Below are positions 1-9,475 of a stretch of 64,000 bases of DNA, one piece after another. How positions within the stretch are numbered: position 1 is the stretch's first letter; every line of letters begins with the position of its first letter. Under the pieces are notes generated by a model. It saw only the letters and a program-made list of their open reading frames with translations. It was not told where the DNA came from and ran no database searches. This DNA comes from Pseudomonadaceae bacterium (GTDB lineage: Bacteria; Pseudomonadota; Gammaproteobacteria; Pseudomonadales; Pseudomonadaceae), in NCBI GenBank assembly GCA_019745275.1, contig JAIETJ010000012.1:1-64000 (forward strand). The letters are read 5' to 3'. Made by a program: the position numbers and the translations under genes.

Positions 1-1
1 G

Positions 2-535
2 GGCTGGTGGGCCTCGGACACCGCCGAGTTATTCTTTGATGATTGCCGAGTGCCGGTGGAGAACCTAATTGGCGCCGAGAACATGGGCTTTGCCGGGATC
101 ATGGCGAATTTCCAGAGCGAGCGTTTGTCGTTGGCGATCATGGCCAACATGACTTCGCAGCTAGCGCTCGAAGAAGCTTTGCGTTGGGCCAAAGAGCGCG
201 AGGCTTTCGGTAAACCGATCGGCAAATTTCAAGTGCTCAAGCATCGTTTGGCGGAGATGGCCACCCAGCTGGAAGTGTCGCGCGAATTCACCTATCGGCA
301 AGCGGCGAAGATGGCCGCCGGTAAAAGTGTGATTAAAGAAATCTCCATGGCCAAGAACTTTGCCACCGATGTGTCGGATCGCATTACCTATGACGCCACG
401 CAAATTCTCGGTGGCATGGGTTTTATGCGCGAAAGCTTGGTCGAGCGGCTGTACCGCGACAATCGGATTTTGTCGATTGGCGGCGGCTCGCGCGAGATCA
501 TGAACGAGATCATCAGCAAGCAAATGGGCTTGTAA
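2..535 (+). CDS. Acyl-CoA dehydrogenase, C-terminal part (5' truncated by window start)
   Basis: Frame open from base 2 (GWWASDTAELFFDDCRVPVENLIG...); ACAD C-terminal motifs (EREAFGKPIGKFQ, QILGGMGFMRE, YRDNRILSIGGGSREIM). Confidence 0.93.
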   Translation, partial: GWWASDTAELFFDDCRVPVENLIGAENMGFAGIMANFQSERLSLAIMANMTSQLALEEALRWAKEREAFGKPIGKFQVLKHRLAEMATQLEVSREFTYRQAAKMAAGKSVIKEISMAKNFATDVSDRITYDATQILGGMGFMRESLVERLYRDNRILSIGGGSREIMNEIISKQMGL

Positions 536-575
536 TGCCGCTTGTTACGCTATGCAGCGGCTTGCTGCAAACCGC

Positions 576-3500
576 TTAACACAGAGCGAGCAACTCGCTG
601 AGCGGCCGAGGCCGCTCGACGGCGTAGCCTTGCACATAATCGACACCCATTTCGGCCAAATGTTGGCGAATACTCACGGTCTCGACATATTCAGCGATGG
701 TTTTACGCCCCAGGACATGGGCGATTTCGTTGATCGAGCGAACCATGGCCAGGTCGCTCGGCGAGCGTTCGATCTCTTTAACAAAACCGCCGTCAATTTT
801 GACGAAATCCACTGGCAGGCGTTTCAGGTATTCGTAGGAGGAAAACCCGGTGCCGAAATCGTCGATCGAAAAGGTGCAGCCAAATTTTTGTAAGTGACGG
901 ACAAAATCGGCGGTTTTAGTTAGGTTGGCCACGGCCGTGGTCTCGGTTAACTCAAAGCAAATTTTCTCCGGCGGCAGCGGGTATTGGACAAACAGAGCTT
1001 CGATAAAGCCGAGCAGTTTGTCGTCATTCAGACTGCTGCCGGACAAATTGATCGATACTCCACTGGAGTGCTCCCAGAATTTTGGATGCAGCGCCAAGTT
1101 GCTGAAAATGGTTTTTAGCACCCAACGATCAACCTTGGTCATGCGGTTGTAGCGCTCGGCGGCGGAGATAAAGTCCAGCAGGTTGAGGTCGTTCTGCATC
1201 ACCAGCAACACTTCGTAGTGCGGTAACTGGTCATGTTCAAGTGGCGCGGGGGCAATTTGTTGCAGGCGTAAACTCAGTTCGCCACGCTCGACAATCCCAT
1301 CGACCCGCCCGGCAATCGCCATTAGCCCGGTGCCCGCACCGTCGTTTTCTTCTTCGTAAATATGCACCCTATTACGTCCCGCTTCTTTGGCGGCATTGCA
1401 GGCCATTTGCAGGTCACAGAACACGTTAATCACATCATGCCGCTCACTGGTGAGCACCAGCCCCACGCTCATGGTTACCCCGTGGCTATGGCCCTGCCAG
1501 TCAAAGGCTTGGTTTTCGATGCTGGCGCGCAATTGCTCAGCCAACTCAAAGGCGTGGCCGCCGTCGGTTTTATTCAGTGCTATAGCGAAATCGGCGCCGC
1601 TAATGCGGGCAATCACTGAATTTTCGGGCATTTGCAGGTGTAACAGAGTGGCCACTTGTTTGAGATAACTGTCGCCGGCCAAGTGACCGCAGCTGGAGTT
1701 GAGCAAGCTAAACTGGTCGATATGCGCATAGATAAAAGCGTAGTTGTCGGCCCCTGCGAGTATTTGCGCAACGCTGGCTTCGAAGCTGCGGCGGTTAAAT
1801 AGCCCGGTGAGATCGTCATGGCTGCGCACGTGGGCAATGTCGCGATACAGCTTGCCGACGATGCCCTCTAAGTGGTCTTGAATTACCCCTTGAGCATCTG
1901 GGGCTGGTGCGCCGATCCAACCGTTAGCCAGGTGCTGCATCAGTTGCTGGCCAGTGAAGGTGCCGGCTTCGCGGCCTTGGCGGTCGGCTAATACATAATG
2001 CTCAGTGGCGGGATTGGCCCAAATCAATTGCAGGTGCTGGCCGGTGTCGGTCATCAGCCAGTCGCCGGTAACCAACTGTTGCACCCGCTCATGCCAGCGT
2101 TGTTGGCTCGGGTCAACGTGTGGCTGCTGTTTGCGGATGGCGAGCGGGGTGCAAGGCAGCATTTCAACGGGTAGCTCACCGTGCAGTTGGCGCTGCAGTT
2201 TTTGCAAGATTGGGGTGTGCCGATATTGCCCGGGTAGCAAACTTTCGGTGCGCCGGCGCAAGAGATCAAGCACATGGTCGACTTCATAATCGCGCTCAAT
2301 ATGGTCAGTCGCGCCGCTGGTTTCCGCCAATAGCCAAGTGTGCAGTTGGCGAATGATGTCGAAGTCATCTTGCCATTCAGTGCCGTGTTGGCCTTGGCGT
2401 AACAGTTCATGCACCAGCAATTCACGCCAGCCGGCGTCGAGCCACTCTAACAGCACTTGCGGGGCCTGCTGGCCGAATAACTGTGCCAGTTCTACGGCCA
2501 CTTGTTCGCGGGCGACGTCTAGTTTGTCGCGACCACGGTGGTACTGCATGACTCGCTCAGCATTGTTGCTATAGGCGCGCTGCTGGATGGCTAAGAGTTG
2601 TTCTAACTGCTGGTCACAGGCGCTAAACACCGTGCTGTCGCCGCGATAGTTGCTGACGATACCATCAATTAATTGCTCAACACGCTGTTCCAGTGCCGGG
2701 TTGCTGGGCTCGGAAAAGTCGCACAAGCGCATAAGTTTGTCTAAGGTCGCCCGCACCGGATGACTCGGATCGGCGAAGGCGGCGGGTTCCAGTATGGCGG
2801 CTTGGGCGACGGGGGCCATTAAGCGGCGTAACGCCGGCTTTACCCCTGTGGCGATCACCGCTTGCTGTTCTAAGTGCTCAAACAGTTCAGCGACTAACCC
2901 GGCGTCGGTGTATTGGCGTGGCGAGAGTTGCGCGCCAGCTTGATGCAGTTGCTGGACAAACCCTGTGGCACTCCAGCCGCGTTGTGGGGGCGTTACCGCC
3001 TGCACGCTGGCAATGGCGCGTTGTAATGTACTCAGGTCAATGTACTCGGGCTTGAGCGCAGCACCCCCACTGTTTGCATCTACTGCTCGCAGTTGTTGAA
3101 TGGCCTGATAGGGTGCGGCGGCAATGCTGTGGCTGCTCACCTCGGCGCGAGGGTGCGGGGTAACCACCGCACGCACTTCGGCCAGCGGCTCGATGTGCAT
3201 TTGCTTAAACAATGCGTCGAGTTGATTAAAGTAAGGCAGTAAGGTGCTGCCCAGCACACTGGCCGCGCTGTAAAAAACCTCGCGCACCGCCGCCGGTTGC
3301 AGCCGTAAGTGCAGGCGTGCTTGCAGGGTACGAACCAAAAACTCGAGTGACAGCGGATTCTCGAGGTCTTTGCTGACGTGATTATTGATGCGGTTCAGGC
3401 GCGCGCAGTTACGCCATTCAAGCGCGACCAGAGGCTCACGTAACACACGCACCAAGCGGCGCATGTCGAGTAGCTCGTCGACTTCGGCGTCGTCCACCAA

Positions 3501-3788
3501 GTTCCAGTCTTCATTGCTGGAGGAGGGCGTCGGCGTTTGGGCGCAAGGGTTGGCTAGGCGCAGTTGAATGGTTTTTAAAGTTTCGCTAATGATCCGTTCG
3601 CGCTGGCTGGTGCACAGGCGGATGAAGTCGGTGAAGGTTTGTTCTTCGCTATTGCTGTTGGCGCGGATGCGTTGCTCTTTTAAGGCTTGGGTAGTGGCGT
3701 CGAGTAAATCGGCCAAACAGGGCGGCAAGTGCCGGCTCATGACCTGATTTAAGGCGTCTAGCAGATCAACAGCTTGCTGTGTCTTCAT
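576..3788 (-). CDS. DUF1631 family protein with C-terminal degenerate GGDEF (SGADF) and EAL (EVLLV) domains
   Basis: Long ORF; GHLAGDSYLKQVA...ARISGADF and FELTET...DDFGTGFSSYEYLKRLPVDFVKID; likely start MKTQQAVDLL (ORF track extends to 3815). Confidence 0.85.
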   Translation of the reverse strand: MKTQQAVDLLDALNQVMSRHLPPCLADLLDATTQALKEQRIRANSNSEEQTFTDFIRLCTSQRERIISETLKTIQLRLANPCAQTPTPSSSNEDWNLVDDAEVDELLDMRRLVRVLREPLVALEWRNCARLNRINNHVSKDLENPLSLEFLVRTLQARLHLRLQPAAVREVFYSAASVLGSTLLPYFNQLDALFKQMHIEPLAEVRAVVTPHPRAEVSSHSIAAAPYQAIQQLRAVDANSGGAALKPEYIDLSTLQRAIASVQAVTPPQRGWSATGFVQQLHQAGAQLSPRQYTDAGLVAELFEHLEQQAVIATGVKPALRRLMAPVAQAAILEPAAFADPSHPVRATLDKLMRLCDFSEPSNPALEQRVEQLIDGIVSNYRGDSTVFSACDQQLEQLLAIQQRAYSNNAERVMQYHRGRDKLDVAREQVAVELAQLFGQQAPQVLLEWLDAGWRELLVHELLRQGQHGTEWQDDFDIIRQLHTWLLAETSGATDHIERDYEVDHVLDLLRRRTESLLPGQYRHTPILQKLQRQLHGELPVEMLPCTPLAIRKQQPHVDPSQQRWHERVQQLVTGDWLMTDTGQHLQLIWANPATEHYVLADRQGREAGTFTGQQLMQHLANGWIGAPAPDAQGVIQDHLEGIVGKLYRDIAHVRSHDDLTGLFNRRSFEASVAQILAGADNYAFIYAHIDQFSLLNSSCGHLAGDSYLKQVATLLHLQMPENSVIARISGADFAIALNKTDGGHAFELAEQLRASIENQAFDWQGHSHGVTMSVGLVLTSERHDVINVFCDLQMACNAAKEAGRNRVHIYEEENDGAGTGLMAIAGRVDGIVERGELSLRLQQIAPAPLEHDQLPHYEVLLVMQNDLNLLDFISAAERYNRMTKVDRWVLKTIFSNLALHPKFWEHSSGVSINLSGSSLNDDKLLGFIEALFVQYPLPPEKICFELTETTAVANLTKTADFVRHLQKFGCTFSIDDFGTGFSSYEYLKRLPVDFVKIDGGFVKEIERSPSDLAMVRSINEIAHVLGRKTIAEYVETVSIRQHLAEMGVDYVQGYAVERPRPLSELLALC

Positions 3789-3981
3789 CCCTTCCCCCAA
3801 CGAGGCGCCCTCCACGGCGCACGCCCAGTAACTATAGACCAGCTACTCGAGCCTGCTCGGCGCATTCGCAGCGGGTCGCGACGGGGTCGTTGGCCTCGCG
3901 GCAAAAATACGATAGACACACAACAGCTGACGGTTGCCACAACCGTCGGCCACGGCGAAAGCCTAACTAAAGGGGTTTGGC

Positions 3982-4869
3982 TTACTCGGCTGCCTGCCCA
4001 GGGTTGTTGGCATGCTGGTGTTTAGGCGCAAAACGCGCCGCCAGACGCATGGAACCGACCACCAGACGTTGGTAAAACGCTGGCATTAGCCGCTGCATAA
4101 AGTCACTGGCGTACGCATCACCGCCAATCAGAATCCGCCGTTTATTGGCTAGCACGCCCTGGATAATGACCTTGGCGGCATGGTCGGGGCTGGTGCGCAG
4201 TAACTTGTCGTTGAACTGCTGACGGGCTTGCTCGGCATTTTGTCCGGTAATGCTGGCCAAGCTGGCATTCATCCGCGCAGTGCTGGCGATATTGGTTTTG
4301 ATCCCGCCCGGATGCACGCAGCTGGCGGAAACCCCGCAGGCGGCCATGTCGAGCTCTTGGCGCAGCGACTCGGTAAAACCGCGCACGGCAAACTTGCTGG
4401 CGTTATAAGCGCTCATGGCCGGTTGAGCAAACAAGCCGAAGATGCTTGAGGTGTTGATGATATGGCCTGCGCCGCTGGCTTTAAGGTGCGGTAAAAACGC
4501 TTTGGTGCCGTTCACCACACCCCAAAAATTGATGTTCATCACCCACTCGTAGTCGCTGTAATCATTGCCCTCCACGGTGCCACCTTGGGCTACGCCGGCG
4601 TTGTTGAAAATCGCGTTAACCTGGCCGTAGTCGGCCATCACCTGGTCGGCCCAGGCCTGTACCGCCGTCCGGTCGGCGACGTTAACCAAGGTCTGCGAGG
4701 CTTTAATCCCGAGTTTGCGGGCCATCTCGGCAGTTTCGTTGAGGCCTGTTTCATTCACATCGGATAACGCCAGGTGACAACCCTGACGCGCTAACCCCAA
4801 CGCCAGTGCGCGACCGATGCCAGAACCAGCACCGGTGATGGCGGCGACTTTATTCTCAAAGGATTTCAT
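3982..4869 (-). CDS. Short-chain dehydrogenase/reductase
   Basis: TGAGSGIG Rossmann motif, NNAG, YNASK active site; overlaps upstream gene by 4 bp. Confidence 0.92.
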   Translation of the reverse strand: MKSFENKVAAITGAGSGIGRALALGLARQGCHLALSDVNETGLNETAEMARKLGIKASQTLVNVADRTAVQAWADQVMADYGQVNAIFNNAGVAQGGTVEGNDYSDYEWVMNINFWGVVNGTKAFLPHLKASGAGHIINTSSIFGLFAQPAMSAYNASKFAVRGFTESLRQELDMAACGVSASCVHPGGIKTNIASTARMNASLASITGQNAEQARQQFNDKLLRTSPDHAAKVIIQGVLANKRRILIGGDAYASDFMQRLMPAFYQRLVVGSMRLAARFAPKHQHANNPGQAAE

Positions 4870-6422
4870 AGGCTGATCTCGACTGGTGAGGCGTTGTTGA
4901 GGGCGAAATTTTGTGCCGGGTGGGCTGGGTTAAGCCGACTGAAATGATAGGCCGCCGGATCAAAATGGCGAGTGATCAGCCGATAACGCCAGGTGAAATC
5001 GGGCCATAACAGGTTGTTGCGCCCGCTTACCGGGTGCAGGTACCAACTGGTGCAGCCACCGGCGTTCCACACGGTATTGCTCAAGCCACTTTGCAGCTTG
5101 CGGTTAAAGGCTTCTTGCTCCTCGAGCTTGGGCTCAAGGCTGTCGATATTGCGTTCTTTGAGTAGGCTTAACGCGCCGAGGATGTAGTGGATCTGCGACT
5201 CGATCATGTAAATCATCGAGTTATGCCCAAGCCCAGTGTTGGGGCCCATCAGGAAAAACAAGTTGGGAAAGCCGCTGGTCATGGTGCCTTTATAGGCTTG
5301 TGGACCTTGCGGCCAGCTGTCGATTAAGTCGATACCGTCACGACCGAACAACACACCGCGCGGCAGTGGATCGCTGGCGGTAAAACCGGTGCCAAAGATG
5401 ATCGCGTCGACCATGCGCTCTTGCCCATCGTTGCTGATGATGCTGTTGGCGCGGATCTCGCGAACGCCATCGCTGATGACGTTTACGTTGGCTTGCGCCA
5501 GCGCTGGATAGTAGTCGTTGGAGATCAGTACGCGTTTGCAACCCATGGTGTAGTGCGGCGTCACAGTGGCGCGCAAGGCTGGATCTTGGATGGATTTTTT
5601 GATGTGGGCTTTGCTGACTAGTTCGGCCAGTTTCATGACTCGAGGGACTAACGCGAAGCCAATTACCCGGCTTTCTAATACGGCATAAATCAACCCGCGC
5701 CAGAGCTTTTGCAGCATCGGAAAGCGCTGGAAACGCTGCTGCTCGCGAGCACTGATTTGCCGGTCAGGCTTGGGCATGATCCACGGCGCGGTACGCTGGT
5801 ACAGGTCGAGCTGGCTGACTTGTTTTTGGATCTGCGGGACAAACTGAATCGCCGAGGCGCCGGTGCCAATCACTGCCACCCGTTTGCCATTAAGGTCGTA
5901 GTCGTGGTTCCACTGCTGGGAGTGAAATACCTGACCGGTAAAAGTCTCGATCCCGGGTACTTTGGGGATGGCCGCGGTGGAGAGGGCGCCCATGCCCGAG
6001 ACCACGAACTGCGCGGTGAAATGTTCGCCGTGGACGGTATCAATTAGCCATAACTCACGGGCTTGATCCCAGCGCAGTTGGCTAACGGCGCTATTGAGTA
6101 GGGTTTTGTCTTGCAGGCGGTATTTGTTCCAGCAACCTTCAAGGTAAGCCTTGATCTCGGGCTGCGGGGCAAACATCCGCGTCCAGTTGGGGTTTGGCTC
6201 GAACGAAAACGAGTACAGGTGCGACTGCACATCACAGGCGCACCCTGGGTAGCTGTTGACACGCCAAGTGCCGCCCACCCCGGCTTCTTTTTCAAACAAC
6301 AAAAAGTCCTGCTCACCTTGTTGTTTGAGACGTATGGCCATGCCCAGGCCGGAAAAGCCGGTGCCGAGAATAGCAATCTTGCAATGCCGGGTACTTGAGA
6401 GGGGGGATGCGGGCGCATTCAT
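4866..6422 (-). CDS. Flavin-containing / Baeyer-Villiger-type monooxygenase
   Basis: GTGFSG FAD motif, second Rossmann GTGASA, BVMO-like fingerprint FTGQVFHSQQW. Confidence 0.88.
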   Translation of the reverse strand: MNAPASPLSSTRHCKIAILGTGFSGLGMAIRLKQQGEQDFLLFEKEAGVGGTWRVNSYPGCACDVQSHLYSFSFEPNPNWTRMFAPQPEIKAYLEGCWNKYRLQDKTLLNSAVSQLRWDQARELWLIDTVHGEHFTAQFVVSGMGALSTAAIPKVPGIETFTGQVFHSQQWNHDYDLNGKRVAVIGTGASAIQFVPQIQKQVSQLDLYQRTAPWIMPKPDRQISAREQQRFQRFPMLQKLWRGLIYAVLESRVIGFALVPRVMKLAELVSKAHIKKSIQDPALRATVTPHYTMGCKRVLISNDYYPALAQANVNVISDGVREIRANSIISNDGQERMVDAIIFGTGFTASDPLPRGVLFGRDGIDLIDSWPQGPQAYKGTMTSGFPNLFFLMGPNTGLGHNSMIYMIESQIHYILGALSLLKERNIDSLEPKLEEQEAFNRKLQSGLSNTVWNAGGCTSWYLHPVSGRNNLLWPDFTWRYRLITRHFDPAAYHFSRLNPAHPAQNFALNNASPVEISL

Positions 6423-6450
6423 GACCAGACTCCTATTATGATTATGGCTG

Positions 6451-6490
6451 GTGTATACAAGTGTCTATCAGCGTAGACGAGTGTATACTT
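6451..6490. promoter_or_regulatory. Four head-to-tail 10-bp repeats (gtgtatacaa/gtgtctatca/gcgtagacga/gtgtatactt), probable operator
   Basis: Read directly; located between divergent starts at 6422 (-) and 6533 (+). Confidence 0.6.
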
Positions 6491-6532
6491 GCCGGCAAGT
6501 AGCAGTATCACAAGCCAACTTTAGGTAGGGTT

Positions 6533-7252
6533 ATGCAGGCAGAGTTAGGCGCTACGCCGATTCGCGACAAACTTAATGATGCGCCAGGTAAGCGCCAGTT
6601 GATGGCGGCCGCCCTGCTCTTGAGCGCAAGCGGGCGTAGCTTGAACAGCATTGGTTTGCGCGAATTGGCGCGTGAGGCAGGGCTAAATCCGAATACCTTT
6701 TATCGACATTTTAGTGATGTTGATGATCTGGGCATGACGCTGATTGAGGAGATGTCCACTCAGTTGCGCCAACCCTTGCGTGACCTGCGTCGTGAAGCGG
6801 CGGCACGAGCGGTACGCGCCGGGGCAGGGGACGTACCGATGTTGTTCGGCATCGACATGCAGCGTGGCCGCCGCGTGACCCACGAAACGGTACAACTATT
6901 TTTCGATTTTGTTGATCGGCAGCCGGCGGTGTTTAGCCTTGGCGTGCGCGAGTTGCATGGTGCCTCTGCACTGCTACGGCAAACCTTGGTGCGGGTGATG
7001 GACGAGTTTGCTGATGACATGGCATTGGACATCCTGGAATTCAAGTTGCTGCCCAGCAACCTTGAACACACCCATGTGCGGCAGATATCCCACTTAGTTA
7101 GCCGCGGTTTGTTTGCCCAAGTGCTCGACTACTTAGCTCAGCCTGCGCGGCAAGCGACTATTCGCGCCTTGGCCGAGGAGCAAACTATCCTGCTGTTCAC
7201 GGGCGCTGCGGTGCTGCAGAGCCTTGGGCAATTGCAGTTGCCTGAGGGTTAG
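6533..7252 (+). CDS. TetR family transcriptional regulator, FabR/DesT-like HTH
   Basis: HTH LRELAREAGLNPNTFYRHFSDVDDLGMTLIEE resembles the FabR subgroup. Confidence 0.85.
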   Translation: MQAELGATPIRDKLNDAPGKRQLMAAALLLSASGRSLNSIGLRELAREAGLNPNTFYRHFSDVDDLGMTLIEEMSTQLRQPLRDLRREAAARAVRAGAGDVPMLFGIDMQRGRRVTHETVQLFFDFVDRQPAVFSLGVRELHGASALLRQTLVRVMDEFADDMALDILEFKLLPSNLEHTHVRQISHLVSRGLFAQVLDYLAQPARQATIRALAEEQTILLFTGAAVLQSLGQLQLPEG

Positions 7253-7267
7253 GCATCACGGTGTTGT

Positions 7268-7600
7268 TTAACAGAACAGCCCCAAGCACAGTTGTTGCGC
7301 CCGCAGCAGCAAGGCATAACCCAGCAGCAGTAACATCCACGCCAGTAACGGCCCGAACAACCAGCGCCAGACACGCTGGTACGGGTCGAAGCCAACGCCA
7401 TGCACGAAACCGCCGGCTACCCCAAGCATCACCAGCATCAGCAGGCTATGGCTGTAGTGACCCTGAGTATCGAGCATGGCCGCTGGGTGAATCAGCAAGA
7501 GTAAGGCCATCGGGCTGGCCAGCAGCAGTGACAGCCCCCGAGTCCAAGAGCGCTGCAGTAACGGGCGCGGCTCAGTCGTCACCGCTGCCGTCCTCGTCAA
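7268..7600 (-). CDS. ybgE: Cyd operon protein YbgE-like
   Basis: Small hydrophobic protein with HGVGFDPYQRVWRWLFGPLLAWMLL, at 3' end of cyd operon. Confidence 0.7.
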   Translation of the reverse strand: MTRTAAVTTEPRPLLQRSWTRGLSLLLASPMALLLLIHPAAMLDTQGHYSHSLLMLVMLGVAGGFVHGVGFDPYQRVWRWLFGPLLAWMLLLLGYALLLRAQQLCLGLFC

Positions 7601-7688
7601 GGTCTTGGGTGGTTTCTAGCCATAAGGCATTGATGATGCCAAAGCTACAAGCCAGCAATACGCCGAGAATCCAAGTGAAATACCACAT
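7572..7688 (-). CDS. cydX: Cytochrome bd-I oxidase small subunit CydX
   Basis: MWYFTWILGVLLACSFGIINALWLE, characteristic CydX sequence; internal start within the 7572..7814 track ORF. Confidence 0.9.
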   Translation of the reverse strand: MWYFTWILGVLLACSFGIINALWLETTQDLDEDGSGDD

Positions 7689-7740
7689 AACGGTGCCTCC
7701 TAAATAAAGTGGGCTATAGGCTGTGAGTGCCCGTTGCGAT

Positions 7741-8289
7741 TTATATCGCCGTGCGGTCCAGTCGCCAGCGCTTGAAGAGCCAGATGCAGCAAGTGCCAAT
7801 GCCCAGCCAGCCAAGCGCGGTTAGCTCTGCGGCTAAGCGGGTGTCGGCCTGCAGCCAGCCCCAGCGCGAGAGAATTTCCGTCCAGTCATGCTCGCCGCCG
7901 CCGACTAAGGGCAGCAGCTGGGCACGGGCATCGGCCATATAACGGGCAATGTTGAATAGGTTTTGCATCAGCCACACACAGCAGATGGCAAATGAGCCGG
8001 TGGCCCCCGTGCGCTTGAATTGCACGGCGGCTGCCACGGGGAAAATGAGTTGTCCGAGGGTGCCGCCATAGACCATCAGTTGCGCGGAAAACAGCCCGAC
8101 GAATGGATGACCAAACTCATGGAAAAGCAGGTTGGCACCATCCAACACGGGAAACCAACGCTGACCATGATTGCCGAACCATAATGCCAGCGCCGAAAAT
8201 AGCAGCACACCCAGCAACACCGGGGTGGTTACCGGTTGCCAAGCAGCTTGCTGGTCGTGCTTGCTAGTGTCGCCTAGGTCCATCGGCAT
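7741..8289 (-). CDS. Multi-pass membrane protein with HEFGH motif (putative M50-like metallopeptidase), inside cyd operon
   Basis: LDGANLLFHEFGHPFVGLF followed by several hydrophobic segments; same strand, between cydB and cydX. Confidence 0.65.
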   Translation of the reverse strand: MPMDLGDTSKHDQQAAWQPVTTPVLLGVLLFSALALWFGNHGQRWFPVLDGANLLFHEFGHPFVGLFSAQLMVYGGTLGQLIFPVAAAVQFKRTGATGSFAICCVWLMQNLFNIARYMADARAQLLPLVGGGEHDWTEILSRWGWLQADTRLAAELTALGWLGIGTCCIWLFKRWRLDRTAI

Positions 8290-8322
8290 GCTGGATTCTC
8301 GATAACTTTGTGCGAGGAGCTG

Positions 8323-9471
8323 TCAGTACAAGCTATGGGTGTTTTGTTCGATCTGTGCGGTGGTGACCTTGCCCCACATCTTCACGTAGCCCCACAGGGT
8401 GTAGCAGAGGATCAGTGGGATAAAGATGCCGGCCACGATCAGCATGATGCCCAGGGTTTTCTGGCTGGAGACGGCGTCCCAAATGGTCAGGCTGGAAGCT
8501 GCATCGATGCTGGACGGCATGATGAACGGAAACAAGGCAAAACCTGCGGTACACAGGGTGCCGATAATCGCCAGGCTGGAGCCGAGAAACGCCAGCCCGG
8601 CCCGTTGGCCCGAGGCGGCAGCCAGTGCCAGCAGAGCGCCGAGGATGCCGCTCAGCGGCGCCAGTTGGCTCAGTGGGTAGCGGGTGTAATTGGCCAGCCA
8701 GCCGGGGTTGCTCTGGGTCACGGTCTTGGCCAGCGGGTTAAGGGCGGCACTGGCCTCGAAGCTGGAGCTGATCACCCAACCCTGGATATTGCCCAGCCAT
8801 AGCCACAGGCCGGCGCCGCTAAAGCAGAGCAGAAACACCAGGGCAAACAGCTGCGCGGCGCGGCGACTGCGGCGCGCCACGTCGCCATCGGTGCGCATCA
8901 TTAGCCAGGTGCCGCCGTGCAGCAGCAGCATACTCAGGCTGACCAGCCCGGCCAGCAGGCCGAAAGGGCTGAGCAGTTGCCAGAAGTTACCCTGATAGCT
9001 GCTGCGCAGGGTGTTATCCAACTCAAACGGCACGCCCAGCAACAGGTTGCCGAAGGCCACACCGAACACCGGTGCCGGCACAAAACCGCCGACAAACAGC
9101 GCCCAGTCCCAGGCCAAACGCCAGCGCGGGTCGGCCACCTTGCTGCGGTAGTCAAAACCCACCGGGCGGGTGAACAGGGCAAACAGCACCAGCAGCATGG
9201 CCCAGTAGAACCCCGAGAAGGCCGTGGCATACACCAGCGGCCAGGCGGCAAACAGCCCGGCGCCGGCGGTGACCAGCCAGACCTGATTACCCTCCCAGTG
9301 CGGCGCTATGGTGTTGATAACCACCCGCCGTTCGCTGTCGGTCTTGCCGACAAAGGGCATCAGTGCGGCGGCGCCCAGATCAAAACCATCGGTCAGGGCA
9401 AAGCCAATCAACAAGACGCCGACCAGCACCCACCAAATCAGCTTGAGGCTTTCGTAATCCAACATGGTCAT
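8323..9471 (-). CDS. cydB: Cytochrome bd ubiquinol oxidase subunit II
   Basis: DYESLKLIWWVLVGVLLIGFALTDGFDLGAAAL N-terminus typical of CydB. Confidence 0.96.
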   Translation of the reverse strand: MTMLDYESLKLIWWVLVGVLLIGFALTDGFDLGAAALMPFVGKTDSERRVVINTIAPHWEGNQVWLVTAGAGLFAAWPLVYATAFSGFYWAMLLVLFALFTRPVGFDYRSKVADPRWRLAWDWALFVGGFVPAPVFGVAFGNLLLGVPFELDNTLRSSYQGNFWQLLSPFGLLAGLVSLSMLLLHGGTWLMMRTDGDVARRSRRAAQLFALVFLLCFSGAGLWLWLGNIQGWVISSSFEASAALNPLAKTVTQSNPGWLANYTRYPLSQLAPLSGILGALLALAAASGQRAGLAFLGSSLAIIGTLCTAGFALFPFIMPSSIDAASSLTIWDAVSSQKTLGIMLIVAGIFIPLILCYTLWGYVKMWGKVTTAQIEQNTHSLY

Positions 9472-9475
9472 CTCC

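Noticed and set aside
161-523. Antisense ORFs over the acyl-CoA dehydrogenase and the many similar antisense/alternate-frame ORFs throughout the track
   Set aside because: They overlap strongly supported coding regions, have low-complexity or Arg/Ser/Cys-rich translations and are expected in GC-rich DNA
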